From NCBI RefSeq assembly GCF_027571405.1, contig NZ_CP092968.1, positions 1,736,001 through 1,800,000 of the forward strand: a DNA stretch of 64,000 nucleotides, read 5' to 3'. Shown in pieces: positions 33,515 to 40,930 of this stretch (its first letter is position 1; each line of letters starts with the position of its first letter). The position numbers and the translations under genes were made by a program. The notes beneath the pieces are model-generated. The model worked only from the letters and a program-made list of their open reading frames with translations. It was not told the origin of the DNA and made no database searches. The stretch comes from Methylocystis parvus OBBP. GTDB lineage: Bacteria > Pseudomonadota > Alphaproteobacteria > Rhizobiales > Beijerinckiaceae.

Positions 33515-34318
33515 TCAGCCGTCCGGGCGGCGAAGCCGCTCGAGGTCGAACGCCTCCACGTCGCGCAGCAATTCGATGAACGCCGTCGCCCAGTAATCGG
33601 CCGTCGCCTCGCCTTTTTCGGCGCTCGCTCTGGAAGCGTCGCCCATCGCGCCCGAAGGCGACAAATCCTGCGTCAGCCAGCCGAAGCCGGCGGGACGGTC
33701 GGCGCGCAGCCAGGCGAAGTCGCGCTCGAAATCGAGCGTCGCGGGCGGGAAGTTTTTCGCGCGTCCCATATCGACAAGGTCGGGACGGAAGGCGAGCATC
33801 AGCGACGTTTCAATCTCGCCGCCATGAATCCCGTGACGCTGCTCGACCGTCGAGAAGAGGCCGTCGGGATAGCCGAAGCGCGCCCAGGAGCAGGTGACGG
33901 CGAGCACGCCGTGCCGCGCGCGCAGATCGAGCGCGGCGGTCGAGATCAGCGCGGAATTGCCGCCATGGGAATTCATCAGCACGATCTTCTTCACGCCCGC
34001 GCGCACGACGCCTTCCGCAATGTCGCGCAGGACATGGGACGCCGTCTCCTGCGTCAGCCACAGCGAGCCCGGAAAGTCGCGATGCTCGATCGAGACGCCG
34101 ACGCTCTGCATCGGCAGGAAAACGGCTTCGAGATCCTGCGGCAGGCGCATCGCGACGCGCTCGATGCACCCTTCCATGATCATGGCGTCGACGCCGAGCG
34201 GCAGATGCGGCCCATGCTGCTCGACCGCCGCCACCGGCAGCACGGCGATGACGCCCGACATGTCGTGCGAGCGGAAATCGCGCAGGGAGAGTTCGGACCA
34301 GAAGCGGGAGGACGGCAT
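33515..34318 (-). CDS. Creatininase family amidohydrolase
   Basis: A 267-residue protein of the creatininase family. Metal-ligand motifs are visible in LPVAAVEQHGPHLPLGVDAMI (Glu/His/Asp, about residues 26-46) and MNSHGGNSALI (His, about residue 117), with a C-terminal Glu in HGIHGGEIETSLML. Family members hydrolyse creatinine or act in cofactor pathways such as riboflavin/F420 or mycofactocin synthesis; the substrate here is undetermined. The start MPSSRFWSELSLRDFRSHD was chosen over an upstream one. No partner gene is adjacent. Confidence 0.88.
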   Translation of the reverse strand: MPSSRFWSELSLRDFRSHDMSGVIAVLPVAAVEQHGPHLPLGVDAMIMEGCIERVAMRLPQDLEAVFLPMQSVGVSIEHRDFPGSLWLTQETASHVLRDIAEGVVRAGVKKIVLMNSHGGNSALISTAALDLRARHGVLAVTCSWARFGYPDGLFSTVEQRHGIHGGEIETSLMLAFRPDLVDMGRAKNFPPATLDFERDFAWLRADRPAGFGWLTQDLSPSGAMGDASRASAEKGEATADYWATAFIELLRDVEAFDLERLRRPDG

Positions 34319-34577
34319 AGGGAGATTAAAGCGCGATTGGGCGCGGGAGGTCAAAGCGGGATATCTTAAGCGCGAGCGCTTTTCGCAGTCCCGGAAACGG
34401 TATCGGATCGACGCTTCTCAACCGTTGATATTCGGACGGATATTCGAACGGCTATCGAGCGCATTTCCAATATTCCTGTGGAAAAAATACCTCTCGTCTT
34501 GTGAAGCTCACGTTGGCGCGCGAGCCTGAGGAAAGGATTATGTTGTTGGCATTTCGCTGATTTTGAAGGGGTTTTAG

Positions 34578-36106
34578 ATGCACAAAAGGTTGCTGGCGTT
34601 AGCAATTTTCGCCTTCGTAACATTTCCGTCGATCAGCGCCCACGCCAGCGCGATCAGTCAGCCTAAAAACCTCGGACACCCGAATTGTAATGGCTGCGGC
34701 AATCCGATCAATTTTGCGACCGGCAACAAATTCCAGGAAGAGAAGGACTATGAGGGCTCCGGACCCTTCCCGATCAAATTTTACCGTTATTACAACAGCC
34801 AGGACAATAACGGCTGGATCAATCAAAACTCGTGGTCGGGCGTCGTCTCTTTCGGAGAAAGGTGGAAGTTTACCGGATCACCCGATTGCAGGTCGGCTAT
34901 CCGGGAGGCCCAGGCGGCGTGCTCGACCGCAGCTACGCCTGGACCGGCGACATGGTCGACTCGATCGCCGACAATCGTTTTCCGGGCACGACGCCGCCCT
35001 TCACCTTCGCCGCCCAGTCGCAGCTTTTCACCTACACCCCAAATAATCGTCTTGCGACCGCCGTCGGCTATTACGGTTCGCTCGGCTGGACATATGACGC
35101 CAATGGCAATCGAACGTCGGAAACGGCCAACGGCGTCACCTCGACTTATGCCTACGCGCCCTCGTCAAACCGCTTGCTGTCGATCACGACCGGCGGCGCG
35201 GCGCGCGCCTTCACCTACGACGCCGCCGGCGACATTGTGACGGATTCGCGCAGCGGCGCGCTGGGCATGACCTTCCAATATGACGTGGAGGGTCGGCTCT
35301 CGAAAGCCTACAAGACCAATGCGCCCTCGGACGTCTCGACCTATGGCTATGACGCCTTTGATCGCCTCGCCTCACGCAAGACGACCAGCGGCGGCGCGAC
35401 CACGACCACACTCTATATCCACGACATCAAGAACCATATCATCGCCGAGACCGACGCGGCGGGGACGACCCTGCGCGAATATATTTGGCTCGACGATCTG
35501 CCCGTGGCCGTGGTGGACAAGGTTGATACGGGAAACCCGATCCTCGCTTACGTCCATACCGATCATCTCGGCCGGCCGGCGCTGATTTCCTCGCAGAACT
35601 GGGACCCGCTCTGGTATGCGATCTATTCGCCCTTCGGCGCGACGAGCTACATCAGCAACGCCGCGGGCTTTTCCGGGCAGGACATCCGCTTTCCTGGCCA
35701 ATGGTTCCAGCTCGAAACCGGGCTGGCCTATAATTGGCGCCGCCATTACGATGCGAGCATCGGGAGGTATCTGCAGCCTGATCCGTTGGGGCTCCAGGCC
35801 CTGATCAAGGACGGGGCGAACGTATACGATTACGTGCGCCAGGATCCGAATGCGAAAACAGATCCGGAGGGTCTACTTTCAACAAGTCGTCCAGAGGCTC
35901 CGGCCTCTCCGATCGACACTTGTGCTAGAAAAAAGAAATCACCAAATTACTGGTGTCAAAGCGTAGATTGTGGTGCGCCCCACGGAGGGGTTTTTGATCC
36001 CCTTTGTCCTGACTGCCAGAGTAAACTTCTCAACGGCACACCGATGTTGCTTGAGAATGGGCAGTTGCTGACCCCGCCCGCTTCAACCAATACGGAAGAA
36101 GAATAG
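34578..36106 (+). pseudogene. RHS-repeat protein gene, internally deleted and frameshifted
   Basis: The first part (frame of 34578) has a signal peptide MHKRLLALAIFAFVTFPSIS and the RHS N-terminal motif NPINFATGNKFQEEKDYEG, then FKFYRYYN-like sequence (written FPIKFYRYYNS). Between about 34855 and 34885 the sequence jumps into another frame and continues with the C-terminal RHS region: DRSYAWTGD, YD repeats (YDANGNRTSE, YDAAGDIV, YDVEGRLSK, YGYDAFDRL) and the core HTDHLGRP...YDASIGRYLQPDPLGL. The tip after that (from about 35795) is unlike the rest and AT-richer. A complete RHS protein has several hundred more residues between these parts. The gene is therefore a deletion remnant unless the second part has its own start (ATG-like codon at 34832). 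Confidence 0.8.
35546..35794 (+). repeat. RHS core repeat, copy A
   Basis: These 249 bp, encoding AYVHTDHLGRP to QPDPLGL, recur at 37432-37680 with about 11 differences (about 96% identity). This is the conserved 3' core of the RHS gene just before the variable toxin tip, and it is the usual crossover site for tip exchange. Confidence 0.95.
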
Positions 36107-36141
36107 CCCTAATTTGGGAGGTATATCTGCTTACCCCTGAC

Positions 36142-36501
36142 ATGAAAAAGCGCATCATGCGTTCACTCGATGATGTCGGACAAGGGAAAGCCGTCGGTTA
36201 CTTACCGCTAGCGACATTGAAAAACGTTTTAAGGATCTCTGCAGATAAAATTCGGGAATCGTGTGAAGCTAGGGGCTTGAATGTGAAGATCTTTGATGAA
36301 GACTCTAGTTGTATAAAAAGTGGAGCAATTTTCGTTTACGATACTGGACTCGTCCGCGGCATCATCGACCGTTTTGATCAAGATATATTGGCGCGCGGTT
36401 GGAGTGGCGATGTCGAATCGATAATAGAGAGGATCGCGATTGAATGGTATTGTGAGAATGACCCCGCAATGCCTTTTATAAAGGCATTGTACGGCGAGTA
36501 G
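36142..36501 (+). CDS. Unknown protein in immunity-gene position (first RHS tip)
   Basis: A 119-residue acidic, cytoplasmic-looking protein (KKRIMRSLDDVGQGKAVGYL at the start, VESIIERIAIEWYCENDPAM near the end). It begins 35 bp after the RHS tip, in a region with lower GC than the core chromosome, where RHS loci carry the immunity gene for the adjacent toxin tip. No family is recognised. The immunity role is inferred from position only. Confidence 0.6.
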   Translation: MKKRIMRSLDDVGQGKAVGYLPLATLKNVLRISADKIRESCEARGLNVKIFDEDSSCIKSGAIFVYDTGLVRGIIDRFDQDILARGWSGDVESIIERIAIEWYCENDPAMPFIKALYGE

Positions 36502-36894
36502 CGTTTCCTTTCGATTTGCATAACAGCGTCAGCCGCGTCTCGAATCACGACTCGCTCGACCTCGTCGAGGCTCATCTCGTCGCATCGCCGAAATTACGAT
36601 GACATAATATTTATTATCGCAAAGAGCGATAATAAATTGATTTTTTATGACGATGTCGAAGAGGAGTTTTGTATAGTCGACGCTTTGTCTGAGCCATTTA
36701 AAACATGGAGTTCGTATCAGGAGCTGCGTCGTGCGGTGAAGGATCTTTTTTGAATCGCACGCAATTACGGTGATATGGTACCAATTGCAGAAACTCCCTC
36801 TCCATCCACAACAAGCGCCCCACGATGCGCATTGCCTCGATGAGCCCAACAATAGAAATCCAATCAGGTGGTTGAACCCGGATAAAAATTCGCT
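36502..36894. other. Degenerate cassette remnants between RHS-associated genes
   Basis: This 393-bp gap has no intact gene. It holds the gene fragment described at 36583-36753, and two partial copies of an intergenic sequence that also occurs around 37299-37412: CCGAAATTACGATGACAT (from 36589) and GCAGAAACTCCCTCTCCATCC (from about 36786). The two halves, contiguous at 37336-37384, are separated here by about 165 bp of extra sequence. The block is AT-rich and appears to be the debris of a lost toxin-immunity cassette. Confidence 0.55.
36583..36753 (+). pseudogene. C-terminal fragment of a possible SMI1/KNR4-like immunity gene
   Basis: An open frame without a start codon reads RNYDDIIFIIAKSDNKLIFY, then DDVEEEFCIVDALSEPFKTW, then SSYQELRRAVKDLF and TGA. 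The order (hydrophobic strand, short turn, FYDD, acidic stretch, final helix) resembles the C-terminus of SMI1/KNR4 (SUKH) immunity proteins, which are frequent in polymorphic toxin loci. Upstream the frame dissolves. The assignment is by general pattern only. Confidence 0.4.
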
Positions 36895-37281
36895 ATGACT
36901 AATAGATATGAAAAGTATTATTCGTTCCCTGTCGACACCACGTCCTCACAAATGATATACGACGATGGACTGTTGCGCATTCACGGATTTGATCGCGCCA
37001 ATGTAGCTGTTGTTGAAATTAGATTCAACGATGCATTGCTAATCCGTATAACGGATGAGGGAGCGCGACTAAAGCTGTGGCGCGATCTTGGAACGATGCG
37101 CGCTCTTATTTTGATAGATCAACAGAGCGATCTGCTCAACTGGCTTTTTCAAGAAAATTTTCAATCTCGAGATCTGGGACTAGCGAAGCACTACATCATA
37201 TCAGTTGGGGAAGAAGTATTTGATATAGTGTCAATATCTGAGCCATATGTTTCGGAACCAAGCAAAAATACTGTGAAATAG
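36895..37281 (+). CDS. Unknown protein, probable orphan immunity gene
   Basis: A 128-residue protein beginning MTNRYEKYYSFPVDTTSSQM and containing GFDRANVAVVEIRFNDALLI and WLFQENFQSRDLGLAKHYII. It is soluble, slightly acidic and AT-rich in codon use. It has no intact toxin tip before it, so it would be an orphan immunity gene retained from a lost cassette. I do not recognise the family. Confidence 0.55.
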   Translation: MTNRYEKYYSFPVDTTSSQMIYDDGLLRIHGFDRANVAVVEIRFNDALLIRITDEGARLKLWRDLGTMRALILIDQQSDLLNWLFQENFQSRDLGLAKHYIISVGEEVFDIVSISEPYVSEPSKNTVK

Positions 37282-37298
37282 TCGATATCAAATTACGA

Positions 37299-37412
37299 CT
37301 CTCTCCACATCATCAAGGCTAAGCTCGTCACACCGCCGAAATTACGATGACATGATACCGATTGCAGAAACTCCCTCCCCATCCAACAAGCGTCCCGCGA
37401 CGCGCATCGCCA
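37299..37412 (+). repeat. Intergenic cassette repeat (copy before displaced RHS end)
   Basis: Similar sequence occurs at 36547-36604 (about 80% identical over 58 bp to 37299-37353) and 36768-36840 (matching 37342-37405), with a weaker trace near 38578-38612. The frame NYDDMIPIAETPSPSNK is readable through it. It marks boundaries between successive RHS tip cassettes and may itself descend from the 3' end of an immunity gene. Confidence 0.55.
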
Positions 37413-37431
37413 GCATCGCCATCCGCTCGTC

Positions 37432-37680
37432 GCTTACGTCCATACCGATCATCTCGGCCGGCCGGCGCTGATTTCCTCGCAGAACTGGGACCCGCTCTGG
37501 TATGCGATCTATTCGCCCTTCGGCGCGACGAGCTACGTCAGCAACGCTGCGGGCTTTTCCGGACAGGACATCCGCTTTCCCGGCCAATGGTTTCAGCTCG
37601 AAACCGGGCTGGCCTATAATTGGCATCGCCATTATGATGCGAGCATAGGGAGATATGTGCAGCCTGATCCGTTGGGGCTC
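37432..37680 (+). repeat. RHS core repeat, copy B
   Basis: A direct repeat of 35546-35794, 249 bp, about 96% identical, 1,886 bp apart. Homologous recombination between the copies would delete tip 1 with its two following genes and fuse tip 2 to the upstream RHS body. Confidence 0.95.
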
Positions 37681-38139
37681 ACAGGCGGACGAAATCTTTA
37701 TGCCTATGCCGACGCCAGTCCTCTGGCGAAAATCGACCCGGACGGGCAGTTTGTGTGGGTCATTCCGGCGTTCATACCTTCCATTCCGTCGATAATCCCG
37801 GCAATTCCCTGGATTGGTTCAGCAGCCGGCGCGGCCGGAATCGGTTGGTTGTGGTGGAACGCGCCGCCGAACGACCAGCCGGATGACAACATTCCCGATA
37901 AAAAGCAACCGCAGCGACCATCGAAAACTCCGAATGAGGGCGAGCCTGGATCTTGTCACGTAAACCCCGGCAGCGGGCAAGAGAGGACTTACGGTCCGGA
38001 TGGACAGCCGCTGTATGATGTCGATTACGACCATGATCACGGTCAGGGAGTTCCACATGCTCACAATTGGGTGGATGGTATACGAGGCGAAGGCTATCCA
38101 GTTTCGCCGTGGCCTCGCGGTCGTGTAAAAGGGTTTTAA
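37432..38139 (+). pseudogene. Displaced RHS 3' end with second toxin tip (no start codon)
   Basis: An open frame of 235 codons that begins inside the RHS core (AYVHTDHLGRPALISSQNWD) and has no ATG/GTG/TTG until the GTG at 37657. It continues through YDASIGRYVQPDPLGL into a different tip. The tip has GGRNLYAYADASPLAKIDPD, a hydrophobic IPAFIPSIPSIIPAIPWIGS with AAGAAGIGWLWW, and a His/Asp-rich end DVDYDHDHGQGVPHAHNWVD. Such displaced tips are silent alternatives that can replace the tip of the full RHS gene by recombination through the shared core. The DHDHG...PHAH segment could be a metal-binding nuclease-like site, but no family is certain. Confidence 0.75.
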
Positions 38140-38149
38140 AGGTGCCTAG

Positions 38150-38551
38150 ATGGATCGCCTAGATCAAGACACTGTGGCTATTGTAATTGATAGCTGCTTT
38201 GGCGAGAAAATAACCCAAATAGCGCCACATGTAGGTGCTATTTGGGTTATTGATACGAAAATTAATTCCGCAGCTGTTCTGGCGGCACGGAGAGCAGGCG
38301 CGAAAAATATAACATTAGTAGCACAGATTCCCGGCGAAACGAAAGAAACACAGTTATTTAGAGTTATAAACGAGGTAGATGAGCACGAAGGTCCCTGTTC
38401 AAAAAATCAACCGTACAAATATATCTGCGTTTTTGTCGATTCCGATTCCAAAGATATATCGCAATTGATAATTAATGCTGGATTCCAGTCGGTGACGAAG
38501 GACAACTACCGTATTTTTGGAACAAAAGCAGATAGTCTTAAGTCGTTATAA
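38150..38551 (+). CDS. Unknown protein in immunity-gene position (second RHS tip)
   Basis: A 133-residue alpha/beta protein: TVAIVIDSCFGEKITQIAPH, IWVIDTKINSAAVLAARRAG, NITLVAQIPGETKETQLFRV and YKYICVFVDSDSKDISQLII. Alternating strands and helices suggest a Rossmann-like domain. It starts 10 bp after the displaced tip and is very AT-rich, so it is the candidate immunity gene for that tip. No family is recognised. Confidence 0.6.
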   Translation: MDRLDQDTVAIVIDSCFGEKITQIAPHVGAIWVIDTKINSAAVLAARRAGAKNITLVAQIPGETKETQLFRVINEVDEHEGPCSKNQPYKYICVFVDSDSKDISQLIINAGFQSVTKDNYRIFGTKADSLKSL

Positions 38552-38958
38552 TATATACTTAATAATATATACGTAAATAACGGTCATAATACCGATTACT
38601 GAAATTATCCATTCGACGAGAATCGGCCCTATTGCCGCGCTTCCGCCGAGAGCGGCGTGGGAGATTTTCTTTCTTGTGACCGAAAATAGAGCGCCCGCCG
38701 CTTTCCCGGCGGGCTTGCCGCCGTCCGGGCTTTAGATCAGGAGCTTCGCCTCCTCGATCGCGCCGGCGATGTTTTACGCCGGCTGGAACTGAGAACGATC
38801 CCAAAGCGTTTCCTAACATGGTCGGTCGCGCTAGCGGGATCTTGGCGTACGTCGGCGGGCGGCAAATCTTGAAAGACGCCTAACTTCGAATTGCTCGCGC
38901 ATGGGGCGGGAACGAAACGCGAGTCGTTCTTATGGTTCTTATGAGTGGAGTAGCGATC
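38552..38958. other. Gene-free boundary of the RHS island
   Basis: This 407-bp gap has no credible gene. It starts AT-rich, with a duplicated TAATATATAC (about 38550-38575), followed by a weak copy of the cassette repeat. It then turns GC-rich with two hairpins: GCCCGCCG-CTTTCC-CGGCGGGC (38693-38714) and GCCGGCG / CGCCGGC (38762-38783). The composition shift marks the right edge of the island. The first hairpin could end transcription from the island but lacks a T-run. Confidence 0.5.
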
Positions 38959-39525
38959 ATGCTTCGGAAATATGCGATTACCGCCGCCGCGGCGGCAATT
39001 CTTCTTTATCCTTCGGCGTCTTTCGCCTGGGGTAGCGGACACTGGGGAGAAGGGTCGGCGCCTCAGTCCGGCAGCTCGGGAGGCAGTTCCAGCGGCGGCT
39101 CGGGAGGCGGCTATGGCGGCGGCCAGCAGAGCGGCGGCCAATGGGGCGGCGGCGGCCGACAGAGCGGCGGTGGCGGCTGGGGAAGCGGTCGACAGAGTGG
39201 CGGCCAATGGGGCGGCAATGGCGGCGGCTATGGCGGCGGCCGACAGAGCGGCGGTCACTGGGGCGGCAACGGCGGTCACTGGGGCAGCGGTGGCGGCGGC
39301 TGGGGCGGCTATGGCGGCGGCCGGCAGAGCGGCGGTCACTGGGGCGGCAGCGGCGGCGGCTGGGGCGGTTATGGCGGCGGCCGGCAGAGCGGCGGTCACT
39401 GGGGCGGCAGCGGCGGCCATTGGGGCAGCGGCGGCGGCGGTTATGGCGGCGGCCGACAGGGCGGCGGCGATCAGTGGGGCAGCGGCAACGCCGGTTGGGG
39501 CGGCTATGGCGGCAACGCCCACTAG
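38959..39525 (+). CDS. Glycine-rich exported repeat protein
   Basis: A 188-residue protein: signal peptide MLRKYAITAAAAAILLYPSA ending in SFA, then a low-complexity region almost wholly of Gly, Ser, Gln, Arg, His, Trp and Tyr. The unit GGGRQSGGHWGGSGGHWGSG recurs with variations (about eight QSGG steps). No catalytic domain is present, and it ends GWGGYGGNAH. Proteins of this kind are extracellular or wall-like structural or metal-binding proteins; the regular His and Trp may bind metal or glycan. A strong terminator follows. Function unknown. Internal DNA repetition may allow length change. Confidence 0.75.
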   Translation: MLRKYAITAAAAAILLYPSASFAWGSGHWGEGSAPQSGSSGGSSSGGSGGGYGGGQQSGGQWGGGGRQSGGGGWGSGRQSGGQWGGNGGGYGGGRQSGGHWGGNGGHWGSGGGGWGGYGGGRQSGGHWGGSGGGWGGYGGGRQSGGHWGGSGGHWGSGGGGYGGGRQGGGDQWGSGNAGWGGYGGNAH

Positions 39526-39574
39526 GTCCTGTGGACAGTTACCTTAGCCAGAAGACGATGGCGGCGACTGTCAC

Positions 39575-39603
39575 GACGGCGAGGCAATTTCTCGCCGTCT
39601 TTT
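39575..39603 (+). terminator. Rho-independent terminator of the glycine-rich gene
   Basis: A perfect 9-bp stem GACGGCGAG / CTCGCCGTC with a 7-nt loop (GCAATTT) is followed by TTTT (39600-39603), 50 bp after the stop of the glycine-rich gene. Confidence 0.9.
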
Positions 39604-39814
39604 CATATCTAATTACGTAATACCGTAATTCAGCTCTAACCGGGCCGTTCCGTCATCTTCTATCCGGCTCAGACAACAGAATTTTCGAGCGCGCGCCCTC
39701 TCGAGAGAGGGGGTAGTTCGGGCGACTGTCCGAAAAACGTTCATTTTTCGGACAGCCGAATGGGTTCGTCGAGACGCCCCTTGGCGCCAGTCGCGCCGAT
39801 CGAGGATTTGTCGC

Positions 39815-40330
39815 TTATTCAACCCCGGCCCCGAACCCTCCCCGGCCCATCATGCCGCGCATCCGATGCCCATGCTCCGCGATCGCGGCCCTCACCAACG
39901 CGCCGAAGCGGCGCTTCTGGGCGTCGTCGAGGCTGTCGTAAAGCGGCTTCGCGGCGATGGCGAGCTTGTCGAGTTCGCCCGCGCGCGCCGTCATCGCCTG
40001 CGCGCGCCGCTGAAGGGCGCCGATGGGGTCGTTCTCCAGAGTCGGGGGCGCCTTTTCGCGCCATTCCTCGATTCGCGCGATGCGCGCTTTGGCGTTGTCG
40101 CGCAGCGCCGCTTCCAGGGCCGGCCAGTTCTTCTCCTGCTCGGGCTTGAGCTGCAGCCCCGCCTTCAGCGCGGCGATGCGGGCGTCGGCGAAGGCCGTCA
40201 TGTCCTGGGCGCTAAAACGAGACGGCCGGGCGAATGGCTCGGCGTTCGCCGTCGCCCCCGAAGCGGCGGTTGCGGTAAAGAGAGCGGCGGCGGCCAGCGC
40301 CGTGAGAAAAACGCGTTTCATGCGAGACAT
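39815..40330 (-). CDS. Spy/CpxP-like periplasmic protein
   Basis: A 171-residue exported helical protein. The signal peptide is MKRVFLTALAAAALFTATAA (ATG at 40321 or 40330). The mature part has the family's LTxxQ-like ALKAGLQLKPEQEKNWPALEAALRD and later LYDSLDDAQKRRFGALVRA. It is rich in Arg/Met at the C-terminus (HRMRGMMGRGGFG). Relatives are periplasmic chaperone-like or metal-stress proteins. It is divergent from the DUF411 gene across a 126-bp gap, which fits a shared metal-related role; this is inferred. Confidence 0.8.
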   Translation of the reverse strand: MSRMKRVFLTALAAAALFTATAASGATANAEPFARPSRFSAQDMTAFADARIAALKAGLQLKPEQEKNWPALEAALRDNAKARIARIEEWREKAPPTLENDPIGALQRRAQAMTARAGELDKLAIAAKPLYDSLDDAQKRRFGALVRAAIAEHGHRMRGMMGRGGFGAGVE

Positions 40331-40456
40331 GTCCCAGAATCACTTACGACGGCCACGATTGTTTCGCGTTGCGGCCCCGATGATCAATTTAAAGTTCGGT
40401 AATGTCTCCCTATGTTCAACCGGGACGCGGCCATGGCCAGGAAACGGAACGACTCA

Positions 40457-40930
40457 ATGTCACGCTTGCTTTCCCGCCGCGAGGCGGCGCTTTTTCTCTC
40501 CGCCGCCGGAGCGGCGCTCCTCCCGGGCGCGGCGCGCGCGGCGGAGTCCAGGAAGATGGTCGTGCACAAAAGCCCGACCTGCGGCTGCTGCGGCGGCTGG
40601 GCCGCGCGAATGCGGGCGGAGGGCTATGTGGTTGAAGAGATCAATGAAGCCGATATGAAAGCGGTGAAGGCGCGGCTCGGCGTGCCGGAGAGCATGGCCT
40701 CGTGCCACACCGCCGAACTCGAGGGTTACGTCATTGAGGGGCATGCGCCGCCGCAGGCGGTCGCGAAGCTGCTCAATGAGCGTCCGAAGGTTACGGGCGT
40801 CGCCGCGCCGGGCATGCCCATGGGCTCGCCTGGCATGGAGATGGGCGAGCCGGAAGTCTACACGCTGTATTTGTTCGACGCCGCCGGCGCGCGCGAATTC
40901 GGCATGTGGCTGGGCGACAAGCCGGTCTGA
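40457..40930 (+). CDS. DUF411 metal-binding protein
   Basis: A 157-residue exported protein of the DUF411 family, which is usually found near copper-related genes. Tat-like signal SRREAALFLSAAGAALLPGA is followed by the family motif HKSPTCGCCGGWAARMRAEG (CxCC metal site). After that come LGVPESMASCHTAELEGYVI and the end VTGVAAPGMPMGSPGMEMGE. ATG 40457 was preferred among three in-frame starts because it opens the signal peptide directly. Its last 73 bp overlap the convergent flavoprotein gene. Confidence 0.85.
   Translation: MSRLLSRREAALFLSAAGAALLPGAARAAESRKMVVHKSPTCGCCGGWAARMRAEGYVVEEINEADMKAVKARLGVPESMASCHTAELEGYVIEGHAPPQAVAKLLNERPKVTGVAAPGMPMGSPGMEMGEPEVYTLYLFDAAGAREFGMWLGDKPV

Noticed and set aside
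37372..37660. Minus-strand frame opposite the displaced RHS core
   Set aside because: The same shadow occurs opposite the first RHS core, as expected from the duplicated DNA; the plus-strand reading explains the conservation.
39060..39520. Regularly spaced DNA repeats, CRISPR-like at first sight
   Set aside because: They are codon-level repeats of the glycine-rich protein; no constant repeat with unique spacers.
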